Assembly: GCF_001718695.1 (NCBI RefSeq)
Contig: NZ_CP013420.1
Coordinates: forward strand, 2,914,001-2,978,000
Source of the DNA: Burkholderia ubonensis
GTDB taxonomy: Bacteria; Pseudomonadota; Gammaproteobacteria; Burkholderiales; Burkholderiaceae
Direction: 5' to 3'
DNA length: 64,000 nt
Positions 1-8,590 of the stretch are shown one piece after another. The notes beneath the pieces are model-generated. The model made no database searches. It was not told the DNA's origin and saw only the letters and a list, made by a program, of their open reading frames with translations. Made by a program: the position numbers and the translations under genes. Position 1 is the first letter of the stretch. Each line of letters opens with the position of its first letter.

Positions 1-1075
1 CTGGTACTTCTTGGCGAATCGACAACAAGAAGCGAATCGCATTGACCTCGTCTTGGGTCTACGGGCCGAAGAGATCCAGCAGGTTGCCAATCGCTGGGAT
101 GCCAACAGCCTGTTCCTTGCATTCAACGCGCATCTGGCTGCAAGGCAGGACGCGGTAGCAAACGAGTGGGACGCAGTAAAACGAATGTTTCTGCAACTCG
201 ACGAGTGGTTCCGGGACCGCTTCCTGTATCACGTTGTTGGGTTCCTTCTCAGCCAAGAAGTCAAAGTAGGGCAGATACGTGACCTCGCGCGGGGCGCTGG
301 GTCCAAGACCGCCTTCCGAGCCGCGCTGAAGGCAGAAATTTTCAAGCTCGTCTTTGGTAAAACTCGGAGCGCCGCGGATGAGATGGGATTGGCTCGGTTC
401 GTTGAAGGCTACGTCGCGCAGCTGGACTATGAGTCGCATCGTGCTTCCATCCGTCGTCTCCTTCTACTGTTCAATATCGCGTCGCTACTGGAACTCGGCG
501 ACAGCGGGCCGTGGTTTCCTTTCGATCACTTCAAGAAAGATCAATGGGACCTAGAACACATTCGCTCGGTGAAATCCGACATGCCTCAACGCGTTGACGC
601 TCAGAAAGCTTGGCTCGGACAGGCTGTCGAATACTTCTCCGAGCCTGAGTTGGCGGCGGTCGGCCGCACGAGTCGCACATGCGAGCAGGAGTTGGCTGAA
701 CGTTTGCGCGCGCTGAGCGCGAAGGAACCCTTCGACGCCGTCGCATTCGAGACTGCATTCAACGACGTTATTGACCGCTACGATCCAGGCTCGGATGTTG
801 AGTTCGACAACAGTATTGGCAACTTGACGTTGCTCGACGCTAGTACGAACCGAAGCTACGGGAACGCTATCTTCCCGCACAAACGGCGCAAACTCATCGC
901 GTTGGACAAGGCAGGCCGCTTCGTTCCGCCTTGTACGAAGAACGCCTTCCTGAAGTACTACAGCACCAAGATCGACGAAATGCTGGTCTGGAGTCGTTTG
1001 GATGCGAAGGAGCATCAGGAAGCACTCGTCAGTGCGCTGGTGCGGTTCTTCACATATGACGGAGCATGCGTATGA
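1..1075 (+). CDS. DUF262/DUF1524 (GmrSD-type) HNH endonuclease, 5' end cut by window
   Basis: The reading frame is open to base 2, so the gene starts outside the window; the TTG at 11 is just the first possible start codon. The visible 354 residues look like the C-terminal half of a DUF262-DUF1524 protein. A helical stretch is followed by a WDLEHI motif (His about residue 183 counted from base 11) and, near 280-292, an N-R-S-Y-G-N...F-P-H-K-R segment, matching the HNH-like nuclease half of GmrSD-family type IV restriction enzymes. The DUF262 half would lie upstream. It shares a 4-nt ATGA overlap with the next gene, so the two are probably made together. Codon use (TTG, CTA, AGT) and G+C are unlike the core genes, suggesting horizontal acquisition. 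A DNA-cutting, anti-phage role is inferred from the family, not shown here. Confidence 0.72.
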   Translation, partial: WYFLANRQQEANRIDLVLGLRAEEIQQVANRWDANSLFLAFNAHLAARQDAVANEWDAVKRMFLQLDEWFRDRFLYHVVGFLLSQEVKVGQIRDLARGAGSKTAFRAALKAEIFKLVFGKTRSAADEMGLARFVEGYVAQLDYESHRASIRRLLLLFNIASLLELGDSGPWFPFDHFKKDQWDLEHIRSVKSDMPQRVDAQKAWLGQAVEYFSEPELAAVGRTSRTCEQELAERLRALSAKEPFDAVAFETAFNDVIDRYDPGSDVEFDNSIGNLTLLDASTNRSYGNAIFPHKRRKLIALDKAGRFVPPCTKNAFLKYYSTKIDEMLVWSRLDAKEHQEALVSALVRFFTYDGACV

Positions 1076-3258
1076 GCGAGGCCCGACAGCATTCATTCGC
1101 TACGCTCTTCTCGAGCGTCGATGCCGTTGAAATTCCCATCATTCAACGTGACTACGCCCAGGGCCGCGAGCAGTCCACTGAGGTCTTGGGTGGCTTCCTG
1201 GCGTCGCTGCGGGACGCATTGAGCAGTGAGGACGGGCGCGGGATTGACCTCGACTTCATCTACGGGACATTCGAGGACAGTGCAAGCAGTGTGCTGTCCC
1301 TGCTCGACGGCCAACAGCGTCTAACAACCCTGTTCCTCCTGCACTGGTACGTCGCAATGTGCGAGGGGCAGTTGGAAGACTTCAGGGCTCGCTGGACGAA
1401 AGGCGGGCGCTCCAGGTTCACTTACGCCACGCGGCCTAGTTCGGCTGAGTTCTTTGACGCGCTTGCAAGCGCTGTGGTTGCGCCGCCGGCCGACGGGAAG
1501 CAGTGGGAGGGCAGACTCTCAGAACGCTTGGTCGACAGCAATTGGTTTTTCCTGTCGTGGCGCAGTGACCCTACGGTCAAGTCATGTCTGACCGCGCTCA
1601 ACTCTATTGCCAAGACGTTTGGTGTCACTGAAGGCATGTATGCGCGCCTCATAGATGAGCGCGAACCCAGGATCACTTTCCATTTTCTCGACTTGGAGCG
1701 CTTCGGCCTGACCGACGACCTGTACATCAAGATGAATGCTCGGGGCAAGCCGCTCACGGCGTTCGAGAACTTCAAGGCATGGCTTGTCGGCCGTGTGGCG
1801 CCAGAGCCTTGGGCCGGCGACTTCGACCTGGCGATGGACCAGAAGTGGATGGATCTTTTCTGGCGCCTTGCCTCTCAGAAGAAGAACGTACCCGTTGGAC
1901 AGGTGGTTGATGACTTCTACCTGCGGTTCATGTACGTGATGGCGTTCTTCGACGCCTGCAATCAAATCGAACGCGCTTACGGTGCCCCAAAACAGGCAGT
2001 CGAATGGATCATGAGGTTGCGCCAGGCCCGCGGCTACATCCCGCTGCGAGAGCTCGAGGGCTACGGAGCCTTTAGCCCCTCGACTGCGCAAGTCGCGTCG
2101 GTGGCATTGGACCACTTCTGTGACCCTGCTTCGACAGCAGATCTGGCCACGCTGGAGCGAGCTCTGGCGCCGAACAGCGACTACCTTGATCTCATGAGGC
2201 TGTTCTGCATCATTGCGTGGGTTAATTGCTCCGCGGTGACGTCGGAGCCGTCTGGGCTGGAGCGCGAGAGGTCGCGATGGGACCGCGTCACCTCGAACCT
2301 TCTGGCCAACCACCGTATAGACGATGTCTACGCAGCTATCCTTGCCATCAAGGGGGTGCAGGCCTTGTCTTCTCACGCCGGAAATTTGTACGAGTCGCTA
2401 TCGAAGGCGACTGAACCTCCCACCGGCTTCAGCGGCGAGCAGGTAAAGGAAGAGGTACGAAAGGCACGACTAATTGTCGAAGATCCGACATGGGAAGACT
2501 TGTTCATCGAAGCTGAGGCGCATCCATACTTGCAAGGAAAGATCGGGTTCCTGCTTGACTTCAGCACTCCGTCCGAAGGGGCTCTTGACCGTGACACGTT
2601 CTCCCGCTACTCGGAGCGAGCAAGAGCGGTCCTCGATGCGAGCGTGCGCGCCTCCACGGAGCACCTCCTAGAGCGTGCGTTGTTGTCTATAGACGACTAC
2701 TTGATTGGGCGTGGATCGTCCAAGTTCTCCTTCTGCCAGCCTGATGCCGGTACCTACCGCGACAGGTCGGAGAACTGGTTGAAGGTGATCGGCCGGCGCG
2801 AGTTCCAGAATCTGCTCGACCGCATCGAGGGTGATGCCAGTGCTGCGCTACGTGAACTCATCGAGGCCGCAGTCTGCACGGATTGGCGCAGGTATGTCGT
2901 GGCAGAGCCACAGCTTATCGACTATTGCGGGGAGCGTCTTATACACCGTGAGGGGTCAGATGATATCTATTTGTTGTCGCGCAAACGCCTTTCCGGGTAT
3001 CACGCGGAGCTAAGGAGCTACGCGCTCTTCCTTGCGCTGCAACGTTCAAAGGGCACACTACCGGGAATAACTTACCGCTATGCAGAGACCTATGACGACA
3101 CGCAACCCGCACTAGTGCTTCAGGTCGGCACCCAAGAGCTGAGGGTCAGCTACCGAGCTAACGCCTGGAGGTCTAGTGGTTCCAGTGGGCAGGTGTCCAT
3201 CCCTGAAATCCTCGTTAAGTTCATGGAGGAGCATGGCTTCACCGAATCGAGAGGTTAA
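1072..3258 (+). CDS. DUF262 domain protein, partner of the upstream HNH protein
   Basis: The N-terminal third is a DUF262 (GmrS-like, ParB/sulfiredoxin-fold) domain: an IIQRDYAQGR motif near residue 25 and LLDGQQRLTTL with the DGQQR core at 79-83. DUF262 domains of GmrSD and SspE bind or hydrolyse nucleotide and gate an attached nuclease. The remaining roughly 480 residues show no DUF1524/HNH motif, so this 728-residue protein seems to rely on the upstream gene for cutting. I chose the ATG at 1072 over the one at 1066 because it forms the ATGA overlap and has GGAG seven bases upstream. Composition is A+T-richer than the rest of the window, with several ATA, TTA and CTA codons. The two-gene split resembles DUF262 pairs seen in defence islands; function is inferred. 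Confidence 0.75.
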   Translation: MSEARQHSFATLFSSVDAVEIPIIQRDYAQGREQSTEVLGGFLASLRDALSSEDGRGIDLDFIYGTFEDSASSVLSLLDGQQRLTTLFLLHWYVAMCEGQLEDFRARWTKGGRSRFTYATRPSSAEFFDALASAVVAPPADGKQWEGRLSERLVDSNWFFLSWRSDPTVKSCLTALNSIAKTFGVTEGMYARLIDEREPRITFHFLDLERFGLTDDLYIKMNARGKPLTAFENFKAWLVGRVAPEPWAGDFDLAMDQKWMDLFWRLASQKKNVPVGQVVDDFYLRFMYVMAFFDACNQIERAYGAPKQAVEWIMRLRQARGYIPLRELEGYGAFSPSTAQVASVALDHFCDPASTADLATLERALAPNSDYLDLMRLFCIIAWVNCSAVTSEPSGLERERSRWDRVTSNLLANHRIDDVYAAILAIKGVQALSSHAGNLYESLSKATEPPTGFSGEQVKEEVRKARLIVEDPTWEDLFIEAEAHPYLQGKIGFLLDFSTPSEGALDRDTFSRYSERARAVLDASVRASTEHLLERALLSIDDYLIGRGSSKFSFCQPDAGTYRDRSENWLKVIGRREFQNLLDRIEGDASAALRELIEAAVCTDWRRYVVAEPQLIDYCGERLIHREGSDDIYLLSRKRLSGYHAELRSYALFLALQRSKGTLPGITYRYAETYDDTQPALVLQVGTQELRVSYRANAWRSSGSSGQVSIPEILVKFMEEHGFTESRG

Positions 3259-3936
3259 CCTGGGGTCGCCTCGACGGTGAATTACGGGATTGGCACAGGG
3301 CGCGAAGGTCTGACGCAGAAGTGCCGGCGCGCAGGCCTACCAAGGAGAGCATCGACTTCAGCTGGCGTCGGCTTTTGAGGTCGAATGCGAGGACGCGAAT
3401 TTCCGCTCTGGGTCGGCTGCTGCCGCTCGGCACCAAGCTGCGGATTTGAATGGTTGAGCGCCTGCAGTATCGAAGAAGGCGGGCACCGATAAATAGCTAC
3501 CCCGAAATGTCGATGATTCGCAGCAAAGGGGAGGCGACACAAGCCTAGACTGATCTCAACTCAGCGCGCGTCGCGCATCGACCGATTGCCCAGCAGGCAC
3601 GGGCGGTCCAGTACCGATCTTTACGGTTTCAGGGCCGTCAACATCGTGGCGGTCGGTCTGTCGCTCGTCGCGTAGCAATGTTTACATAATTGTGGAACAG
3701 AACCGTTCTAAAGCGGACCGACGGCATCGCGTACCCGAAGGGGGCCCGGCGGCCCGAGTCGAGCGAATCGCTCGGCGCGGACCGCCGGGCCCTTTGCCGT
3801 ATACGTGCCGCGCGCCCGACACGCCGCGGATGCCGCCCGCAATCGTGCGCAATCGCGCGCATCTGATCGATGTCACGCGGCCGCCATGATTGACCGGCTA
3901 AGCTCGTCTCTTCGACGTTCGATCGAAGGAGACGCA
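3259..3936. other. Gene-free stretch between the DUF262 pair and parA
   Basis: I see no convincing gene in these 678 bases. The first 350 or so keep the lower G+C of the DUF262 genes; short ORFs on the minus strand (for example 3282-3542) have no recognisable domain or good ribosome site. From about 3700 the composition becomes typical of the core genome. The segment ends with the hairpin at 3742-3795 and the AAGGAGA ribosome site (3926-3932) of parA. It probably contains the right border of the acquired segment and the parA promoter, but no attachment site or tRNA was found. Confidence 0.5.
3742..3795 (+). terminator. Strong GC hairpin followed by TTT, upstream of parA
   Basis: GGGCCCGGCGG (3742-3752) pairs perfectly with CCGCCGGGCCC (3782-3792) and is followed by TTT. 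The loop itself contains a second stem, GAGCG-AAT-CGCTC. It could be a terminator closing the left-hand segment or a structured leader element for parA. The short T run makes termination uncertain. Confidence 0.4.
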
Positions 3937-4701
3937 ATGCGGCGTGTCGTGTTCAACCAGAAGGGCGGCGTAGGCAAGTCGACGATCGTCTGCAATCTCG
4001 CCGCGATCAGCGCGAGCGAAGGGCTGCGCACGCTGGTGATCGACCTGGACGCGCAGGCGAACTCGACCCAGTACCTGCTCGGCGAGCGCGCTGCCGGCAA
4101 TGCGCCGACCGTCGCCGACTTCTTCGAAACCGCGCTGACGTTCAACTTCCGGCCTGTCGACGCCGCGTCGTACATTCATCCGACCCCGTTCGAGAACCTC
4201 GACGTGATGCCCGCGCATCCGGATCTCGATGCGCTGCACGGCAAGCTCGAGTCCCGCTACAAGATCTACAAGCTGCGCGACGCGCTGAACGAGCTCGACG
4301 CGTACGATGCGGTCTACATCGACACGCCGCCCGCGCTCAATTTCTACACGCGGTCCGCGCTGATCGCAGTCGAACGTTGCCTGATCCCGTTCGACTGCGA
4401 CGACTTCTCGCGCCGCGCGCTGTACACGCTGCTCGAGAACGTGAAGGAGATCCAGCAGGACCACAACGCGGGGCTCGAGGTCGAAGGGATCGTGATCAAC
4501 CAGTTCCAGCCGCGCGCGAGCCTGCCGCAGCAGCTCGTCGACGAACTGGTCGGCGAAGGGCTGCCCGTGCTCGCGTCGCGGCTGTCGTCGTCGGTGAAGA
4601 TCCGCGAATCGCATCAGCGTGCGACCCCCGTCATTCATCTCGAACCAGGGCACAAGCTCGCGCACGAATTCCGCGCACTGCACCGCGAGTTGGCCGGGTG
4701 A
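3937..4701 (+). CDS. ParA family ATPase (orphan)
   Basis: This is a 254-residue P-loop ATPase of the ParA/MinD group. The deviant Walker A KGGVGKS is at residues 9-15, the Walker A' region [11 protein letters not shown] near 34-44, and a Walker B-like VYIDTPP near 118-124. There is no N-terminal helix-turn-helix, so it resembles small ParA proteins that position cargo on the nucleoid. The start at 3937 follows AAGGAGA with suitable spacing. No parB or parS-like repeats are visible nearby, so it is unlikely to be the main chromosome partition protein. The next gene on the strand is a phasin. A role in placing PHA granules or another cargo is a guess from context only. Confidence 0.85.
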   Translation: MRRVVFNQKGGVGKSTIVCNLAAISASEGLRTLVIDLDAQANSTQYLLGERAAGNAPTVADFFETALTFNFRPVDAASYIHPTPFENLDVMPAHPDLDALHGKLESRYKIYKLRDALNELDAYDAVYIDTPPALNFYTRSALIAVERCLIPFDCDDFSRRALYTLLENVKEIQQDHNAGLEVEGIVINQFQPRASLPQQLVDELVGEGLPVLASRLSSSVKIRESHQRATPVIHLEPGHKLAHEFRALHRELAG

Positions 4702-5152
4702 ATCTGCGCCGGCAATAATCGGAATCATCCGATCATTTAAATGCGTATTAGTAATCCCGGCAACGGTTTCATAATAAATCGGAAAAACGATTACATGAGA
4801 AATGGACGCATTCAAATGCGACCATTTTTCGAATATCGGGAATAATGACGGGGTAAATATTGCGTCTCGTCGTGCCGCGGCATGCTGTAAAAAGGTAAAA
4901 GCGCTCGTCGGCAATGCGGTGCAACGCCGCCATGCAAGCCTGAGGACGCCTCGCGGTGTCGGTCATTTCGAGGCATAAGGGTTTTTACCTATCATTAATG
5001 CCATTTAATTGACAATTAAACGTTCTAGAATGGCCTTCCTCAACTTCTCGAGCTCAATGGAGTTGCGGGTTGTCAATAAGGAAGCGGGCCGTCGATCTGC
5101 CTTCCATTTTCCATTACGTCGTCTCTCGCATTGCCAAACAGGAGCGTGCCCG
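4702..5152. other. A+T-rich intergenic region upstream of the phasin gene
   Basis: These 451 bases are much richer in A+T than their surroundings and contain no supported gene. They hold the phasin promoter region (see 5004-5031) and a leader of roughly 115 bases. Several short imperfect repeats such as AATAATCGGAA and ATAAATCGGAA lie around 4715-4790. Confidence 0.6.
5004..5031 (+). promoter_or_regulatory. Palindromic operator and -10 element of the phasin promoter
   Basis: TTTAATTG-A-CAATTAAA (5004-5020) is a perfect 8-1-8 palindrome. It covers the place where a -35 box would sit relative to the -10-like TAGAAT at 5026-5031. This layout fits a repressor site over a sigma-70 promoter. A PHA-responsive regulator is possible, but the binding protein is not identified. 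Confidence 0.45.
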
Positions 5153-5734
5153 ATGTCCGTATTTGCCCCCGAAAAATTCGCCGCCGATTATCAGTCCGGT
5201 ATCGCAGCCTGGTTTGCGATCGCGCGTCCGGCGATCAGCGGCTTTGAGGCCGTCGTCGAACTCAATCTGCAAGTGGCCCGGACGGCGCTCGCTGAGTACG
5301 AGGACAAGCTGAAGAACGCGTTCAACGCGAGCAACCCGGCGGCTGGTTTCGCGCAGCAGGTCGCCGCGCCGCAGGAAGCGGCCGGCAAGGCAGCCGCGTA
5401 CGGTCGCCATCTGTTCGACATCGCGGTGTCGACGCAGGCCGAGTGGGCCAAAGTCGCTCAGGCGCAGTATGAGGAGACCGACAAGCGCCTGAAGGACGTG
5501 ATCGGCGAGCTGACGAAGCACGCGCCGGCCGGTTCGGGCGCCGTGGTGGCCGCACTGAATTCGGCGCTGTCCGCGGCCAGCGCGGCGGCGGAATCGGTGC
5601 GCGCGGCGACGGGCCAGGTGATCGAGGCGGCGCAAAGCGGCCTCGACGCGGTCAGCGACACGGCCGCGCGCGGCGCGAAGCAGACGGCCGCAGCCGCCCG
5701 CAAGGACGCCGCTTCGCGCGAATCGGCGGCGTGA
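5153..5734 (+). CDS. phaP: Phasin (PHA granule-associated protein)
   Basis: This 193-residue, alanine-rich, mostly helical protein begins with an FAPEKFAADYQSGI-type N-terminus followed by the FEAVVELNLQ segment typical of Burkholderia/Cupriavidus phasins (PF09361). Phasins coat polyhydroxyalkanoate granules and control their size and number. The C-terminal 40 residues are an alanine/lysine-rich tail. The start at 5153 is preceded by AGGAG (5140-5144); in-frame codons further upstream have no ribosome site. phaA and phaB follow on the same strand, which fits a storage-polymer locus, although 307 bases separate it from phaA, so it probably has its own transcript. Confidence 0.9.
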   Translation: MSVFAPEKFAADYQSGIAAWFAIARPAISGFEAVVELNLQVARTALAEYEDKLKNAFNASNPAAGFAQQVAAPQEAAGKAAAYGRHLFDIAVSTQAEWAKVAQAQYEETDKRLKDVIGELTKHAPAGSGAVVAALNSALSAASAAAESVRAATGQVIEAAQSGLDAVSDTAARGAKQTAAAARKDAASRESAA

Positions 5735-6041
5735 TCGCGGGTCGCGACACGCGCGACACGAACACGATCGCTCGATCGCCACGGGAGCCGCGTGCCGGCC
5801 GTCGCGTGTGCTGCGCGGCGGCCGGTGCGCGCGGTCGGCTTGCGGCGCGATGTCCGGGAACGGCCGGAGCGCGCGGAAGTGCCGCGTATCGCTTTCGCGG
5901 TGTGCGACGCATCCGCTCTGACGGTCGCGCTGCGCGTCCGCACGCGCGGCCGCGCGGCGCCGAGGCGCGGCAGTCTGCGCGCCTCCCGCCCACCGCCGCG
6001 CATCCCCTATCGACCCATTGATTTCAACGCAGGAACAGAAC
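5735..6041. other. Intergenic region between phasin gene and phaA
   Basis: These 307 very G+C-rich bases have no gene with a recognisable product. Open frames cross the region on both strands only because of the base composition. The last bases hold the AGGA ribosome site of phaA (6031-6034). Confidence 0.5.
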
Positions 6042-7223
6042 ATGACGGACGTAGTGATCGTATCGGCCGCGCGGACCGCGGTCGGCAAATTCGGCGGCAC
6101 GCTCGCGAAGATCGCGGCGCCGGAGCTGGGCGCGACGGTGATCCGCGCGGTGCTGGAGCGCGCCGGCGTGAAGCCGGAGCAGGTGAGCGAAGTGATCATG
6201 GGCCAGGTGCTGGCGGCCGGCTCGGGGCAGAACCCGGCGCGGCAGTCGCTGATCAAGGCCGGGCTGCCGAGCGCGGTGCCGGGGATGACGATCAACAAGG
6301 TGTGCGGCTCGGGCCTGAAGGCGGTGATGCTGGCGGCGAACGCGATCGCGGCGGGCGACGCGGAGATCGTGGTCGCGGGCGGGCAGGAGAACATGAGCGC
6401 GGCGCCGCACGTGCTGCCGGGCTCGCGCGACGGGTTCCGGATGGGCGACGCGAAGCTGGTCGACACGATGATCGTCGACGGGCTGTGGGACGTGTACAAC
6501 CAGTACCACATGGGGATCACGGCGGAGAACGTCGCGAAGGAATACGGGATCACGCGCGCGGAGCAGGACGCATTCGCGGCGCTGTCGCAGAACAAGGCGG
6601 AAGCGGCGCAGAAGGCGGGACGCTTCGATGCCGAGATCGTGCCGGTGGCGATCCCGCAGAAGAAGGGCGAGCCGCTGCAGTTCGCGACCGACGAGTTCGT
6701 GCGTCACGGCGTGACGGCGGACGCGCTGGCGGGGCTGAAGCCGGCGTTCGCGAAGGACGGCACGGTGACGGCGGCGAACGCGTCGGGGATCAACGACGGC
6801 GCGGCGGCGGTGCTGGTGATGTCGGCGCAGAAGGCGGCGGCGCTGGGTCTGACGCCGCTGGCGCGGATCAAGGCGTACGCGAACGCGGGGGTGGACCCGA
6901 GCGTGATGGGGATGGGTCCGGTGCCGGCGTCGCGGCGGTGCCTGGAGCGCGCGGGGTGGACGCCGGGCGACCTGGACCTGATGGAGGTCAACGAGGCGTT
7001 CGCGGCGCAGGCGCTGGCGGTGCACAAGCAGATGGGCTGGGACACGTCGAAGGTGAACGTGAACGGCGGGGCGATCGCGATCGGTCATCCGATCGGGGCG
7101 TCGGGCTGCCGGATCCTGGTGACGCTGCTGCACGAGATGGTCAAGCGCGACGCGAAGCGCGGGCTGGCGTCGCTGTGCATCGGCGGCGGGATGGGGGTTG
7201 CGCTCGCGGTCGAGCGCGGTTGA
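6042..7223 (+). CDS. phaA: Acetyl-CoA C-acetyltransferase (beta-ketothiolase)
   Basis: This 393-residue biosynthetic thiolase condenses two acetyl-CoA to acetoacetyl-CoA, the first step of polyhydroxybutyrate synthesis. The catalytic residues are all present: nucleophile Cys88 in NKVCGSG, His349 in GHPIGASG and Cys379 in CIGGGMG, matching the Cys89/His348/Cys378 triad of the Zoogloea enzyme. Length is normal for the family. The gene is followed at 227 bases by phaB, so the two give 3-hydroxybutyryl-CoA. No phaC synthase is adjacent, so the locus may be a second PHA set or may serve other acetoacetyl-CoA uses. Confidence 0.93.
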   Translation: MTDVVIVSAARTAVGKFGGTLAKIAAPELGATVIRAVLERAGVKPEQVSEVIMGQVLAAGSGQNPARQSLIKAGLPSAVPGMTINKVCGSGLKAVMLAANAIAAGDAEIVVAGGQENMSAAPHVLPGSRDGFRMGDAKLVDTMIVDGLWDVYNQYHMGITAENVAKEYGITRAEQDAFAALSQNKAEAAQKAGRFDAEIVPVAIPQKKGEPLQFATDEFVRHGVTADALAGLKPAFAKDGTVTAANASGINDGAAAVLVMSAQKAAALGLTPLARIKAYANAGVDPSVMGMGPVPASRRCLERAGWTPGDLDLMEVNEAFAAQALAVHKQMGWDTSKVNVNGGAIAIGHPIGASGCRILVTLLHEMVKRDAKRGLASLCIGGGMGVALAVERG

Positions 7224-7255
7224 GCGGCTTCTGACAGCAGTTTGTGAGGTAAGGC

Positions 7256-7287
7256 GCCGTCGCGGTGCAGGCCTGCACCACGACGGC
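7256..7287 (+). promoter_or_regulatory. Large inverted repeat between phaA and phaB
   Basis: GGTGCAGG/CCTGCACC (7264-7279) is a perfect 16-base palindrome. It is extended on both sides by GCCGTCG (7256-7262) and CGACGGC (7281-7287) with a single C/A mismatch. The result is a 32-base near-perfect hairpin. No T run follows, so a simple terminator is unlikely; an mRNA stability or processing element, or a protein-binding site, is possible. Confidence 0.4.
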
Positions 7288-7450
7288 GGCCCGTGACGGC
7301 TTGCGCGCGCCGGACAAGCAGTTCACAACAAAAACGCGCGATTCGACGATGCGCTCGGCGCATCGAAGCGATGTGGGCGGCAGACGGTGTCCAAGCGGTG
7401 CCAATTGGCCCCTACATCATCGATTACTCTTTTTGTCGGTACTCTATAGG

Positions 7451-8194
7451 ATGACTAAGCGAATTGCAGTTGTGACAGGTGGAATGGGCGGTCTCGGCGA
7501 GGCAATCAGCATCCGGTTGCACGACGCGGGCTACCGGGTCGTCGTCACGTATTCGCCGAACAACAACGGCGTCGACCGCTGGTTGACCGAGATGCATGCC
7601 GCGGGCCGCGAATTCCACGCGTATCCGGTGGACGTGGCCGATCACGACTCGTGCCAGCAATGCGTGGCGAAGATCGTGCAGGACGTCGGGCCGATCGACG
7701 TGCTGGTGAACAACGCGGGCATCACGCGCGACATGACGTTCCGCAAGCTCGACAAGGTCAACTGGGACGCGGTGATCCGCACCAACCTCGATTCCGTGTT
7801 CAACATGACCAAGCCGGTGTGCGAAGGGATGGTCGAGCGCGGCTGGGGGCGGATCGTCAACATCTCGTCGGTCAACGGCTCGAAGGGTTCGGTCGGCCAG
7901 ACCAACTACGCGGCCGCGAAGGCCGGCATGCACGGCTTCACGAAATCGCTCGCGCTGGAAGTCGCGCGCAAGGGCGTGACGGTGAACACCGTGTCGCCCG
8001 GCTATCTCGCGACGAAGATGGTGACGGCGATTCCGCAGGACGTCCTCGACAGCAAGATCCTGCCGCAGATTCCGGCCGGCCGGCTCGGCAAGCCCGAGGA
8101 GGTCGCGGCGCTCGTCGCGTACCTGTGCTCCGACGAGGCGGGCTTCGTGACCGGCTCCAACATCGCGATCAACGGCGGGCAGCACATGCATTGA
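7451..8194 (+). CDS. phaB: Acetoacetyl-CoA reductase
   Basis: This 247-residue short-chain dehydrogenase reduces acetoacetyl-CoA to (R)-3-hydroxybutyryl-CoA, normally with NADPH. The cofactor motif is TGGMGGLG (9-16), followed by NNAG (87-90), and the catalytic Ser140, Tyr153 and Lys157 are in place (ISSVNGSKG, then YAAAK). Alignable features match PhaB rather than general FabG: the ITRDMTFRKLDKVNWD segment and the C-terminal NGGQHMH. The ribosome site is weak (TAGG just before the ATG). It works with phaA upstream; the substrate assignment is by resemblance and context. Confidence 0.9.
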   Translation: MTKRIAVVTGGMGGLGEAISIRLHDAGYRVVVTYSPNNNGVDRWLTEMHAAGREFHAYPVDVADHDSCQQCVAKIVQDVGPIDVLVNNAGITRDMTFRKLDKVNWDAVIRTNLDSVFNMTKPVCEGMVERGWGRIVNISSVNGSKGSVGQTNYAAAKAGMHGFTKSLALEVARKGVTVNTVSPGYLATKMVTAIPQDVLDSKILPQIPAGRLGKPEEVAALVAYLCSDEAGFVTGSNIAINGGQHMH

Positions 8195-8347
8195 CGCGCG
8201 GCGGCCCGGGCCGCGCGCGTCGCGCGCCCGGGACGTGCTCCAGCGCTATCCAGCGCCGGGGCAGCGCGCGTGCGCGATGACGGACGGGGGCCCGCCCCGC
8301 TCGCCGTCGCCCGCTGCGCGGCCGCGGCTTCATATTCCGGAGCAGGC

Positions 8348-8542
8348 ATGGGTGACACTTCGATGGGGCTCGCGATCGGCGGGGCAGCGCTCGCCGTCGC
8401 GCTGACGGCGGCGATCGTTCACTACTGGCTCGAGCGGCGCCGCGCGCGCTTGCTGCGCGACTTCGATCATCGCGACTGCTGGCGTGCGGCATACGGCAAG
8501 GCGGCCTTGCACGGCGTCAGGGCGAAGCGCCGGGCGGGCTGA
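8348..8542 (+). CDS. Small single-pass membrane protein, unknown function
   Basis: A 64-residue ORF has a glycine/alanine-rich hydrophobic segment at about residues 6-25. A strongly basic cytoplasmic tail (ERRRARLLRD, and RAKRRAG at the end) follows. GGAG lies about six bases upstream of the ATG. No family is recognised. It is convergent with the minus-strand gene at 8591. Its size makes the call tentative, but the hydrophobic-then-basic pattern and the ribosome site support a real gene. Confidence 0.5.
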   Translation: MGDTSMGLAIGGAALAVALTAAIVHYWLERRRARLLRDFDHRDCWRAAYGKAALHGVRAKRRAG

Positions 8543-8590
8543 GTGGTCGGGTTGCGGCGCAGCGTCCCGCTGCGCCGCCGCGGACTGCGC

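Noticed and set aside
1066..1071. Start of the DUF262 gene at 1066
   Set aside because: Only one base separates it from GGAG, whereas the ATG at 1072 has optimal spacing and forms the ATGA overlap.
3282..3542. 86-residue minus-strand ORF in the gene-free zone
   Set aside because: No domain, no good ribosome site and odd proline/arginine composition; left as intergenic.
3937..4701. Main chromosomal ParA partition gene with replication origin
   Set aside because: No parB, parS, dnaA, gidA or DnaA-box cluster is visible near it.
5792..7234. 480-residue frame overlapping phaA
   Set aside because: It is phaA read in another frame; Gly/Arg-rich with no motif.
8348..8542. Holin or toxin of a toxin-antitoxin pair
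   Set aside because: Size and one membrane helix fit loosely, but no partner gene or direct-repeat/antisense RNA arrangement is present.
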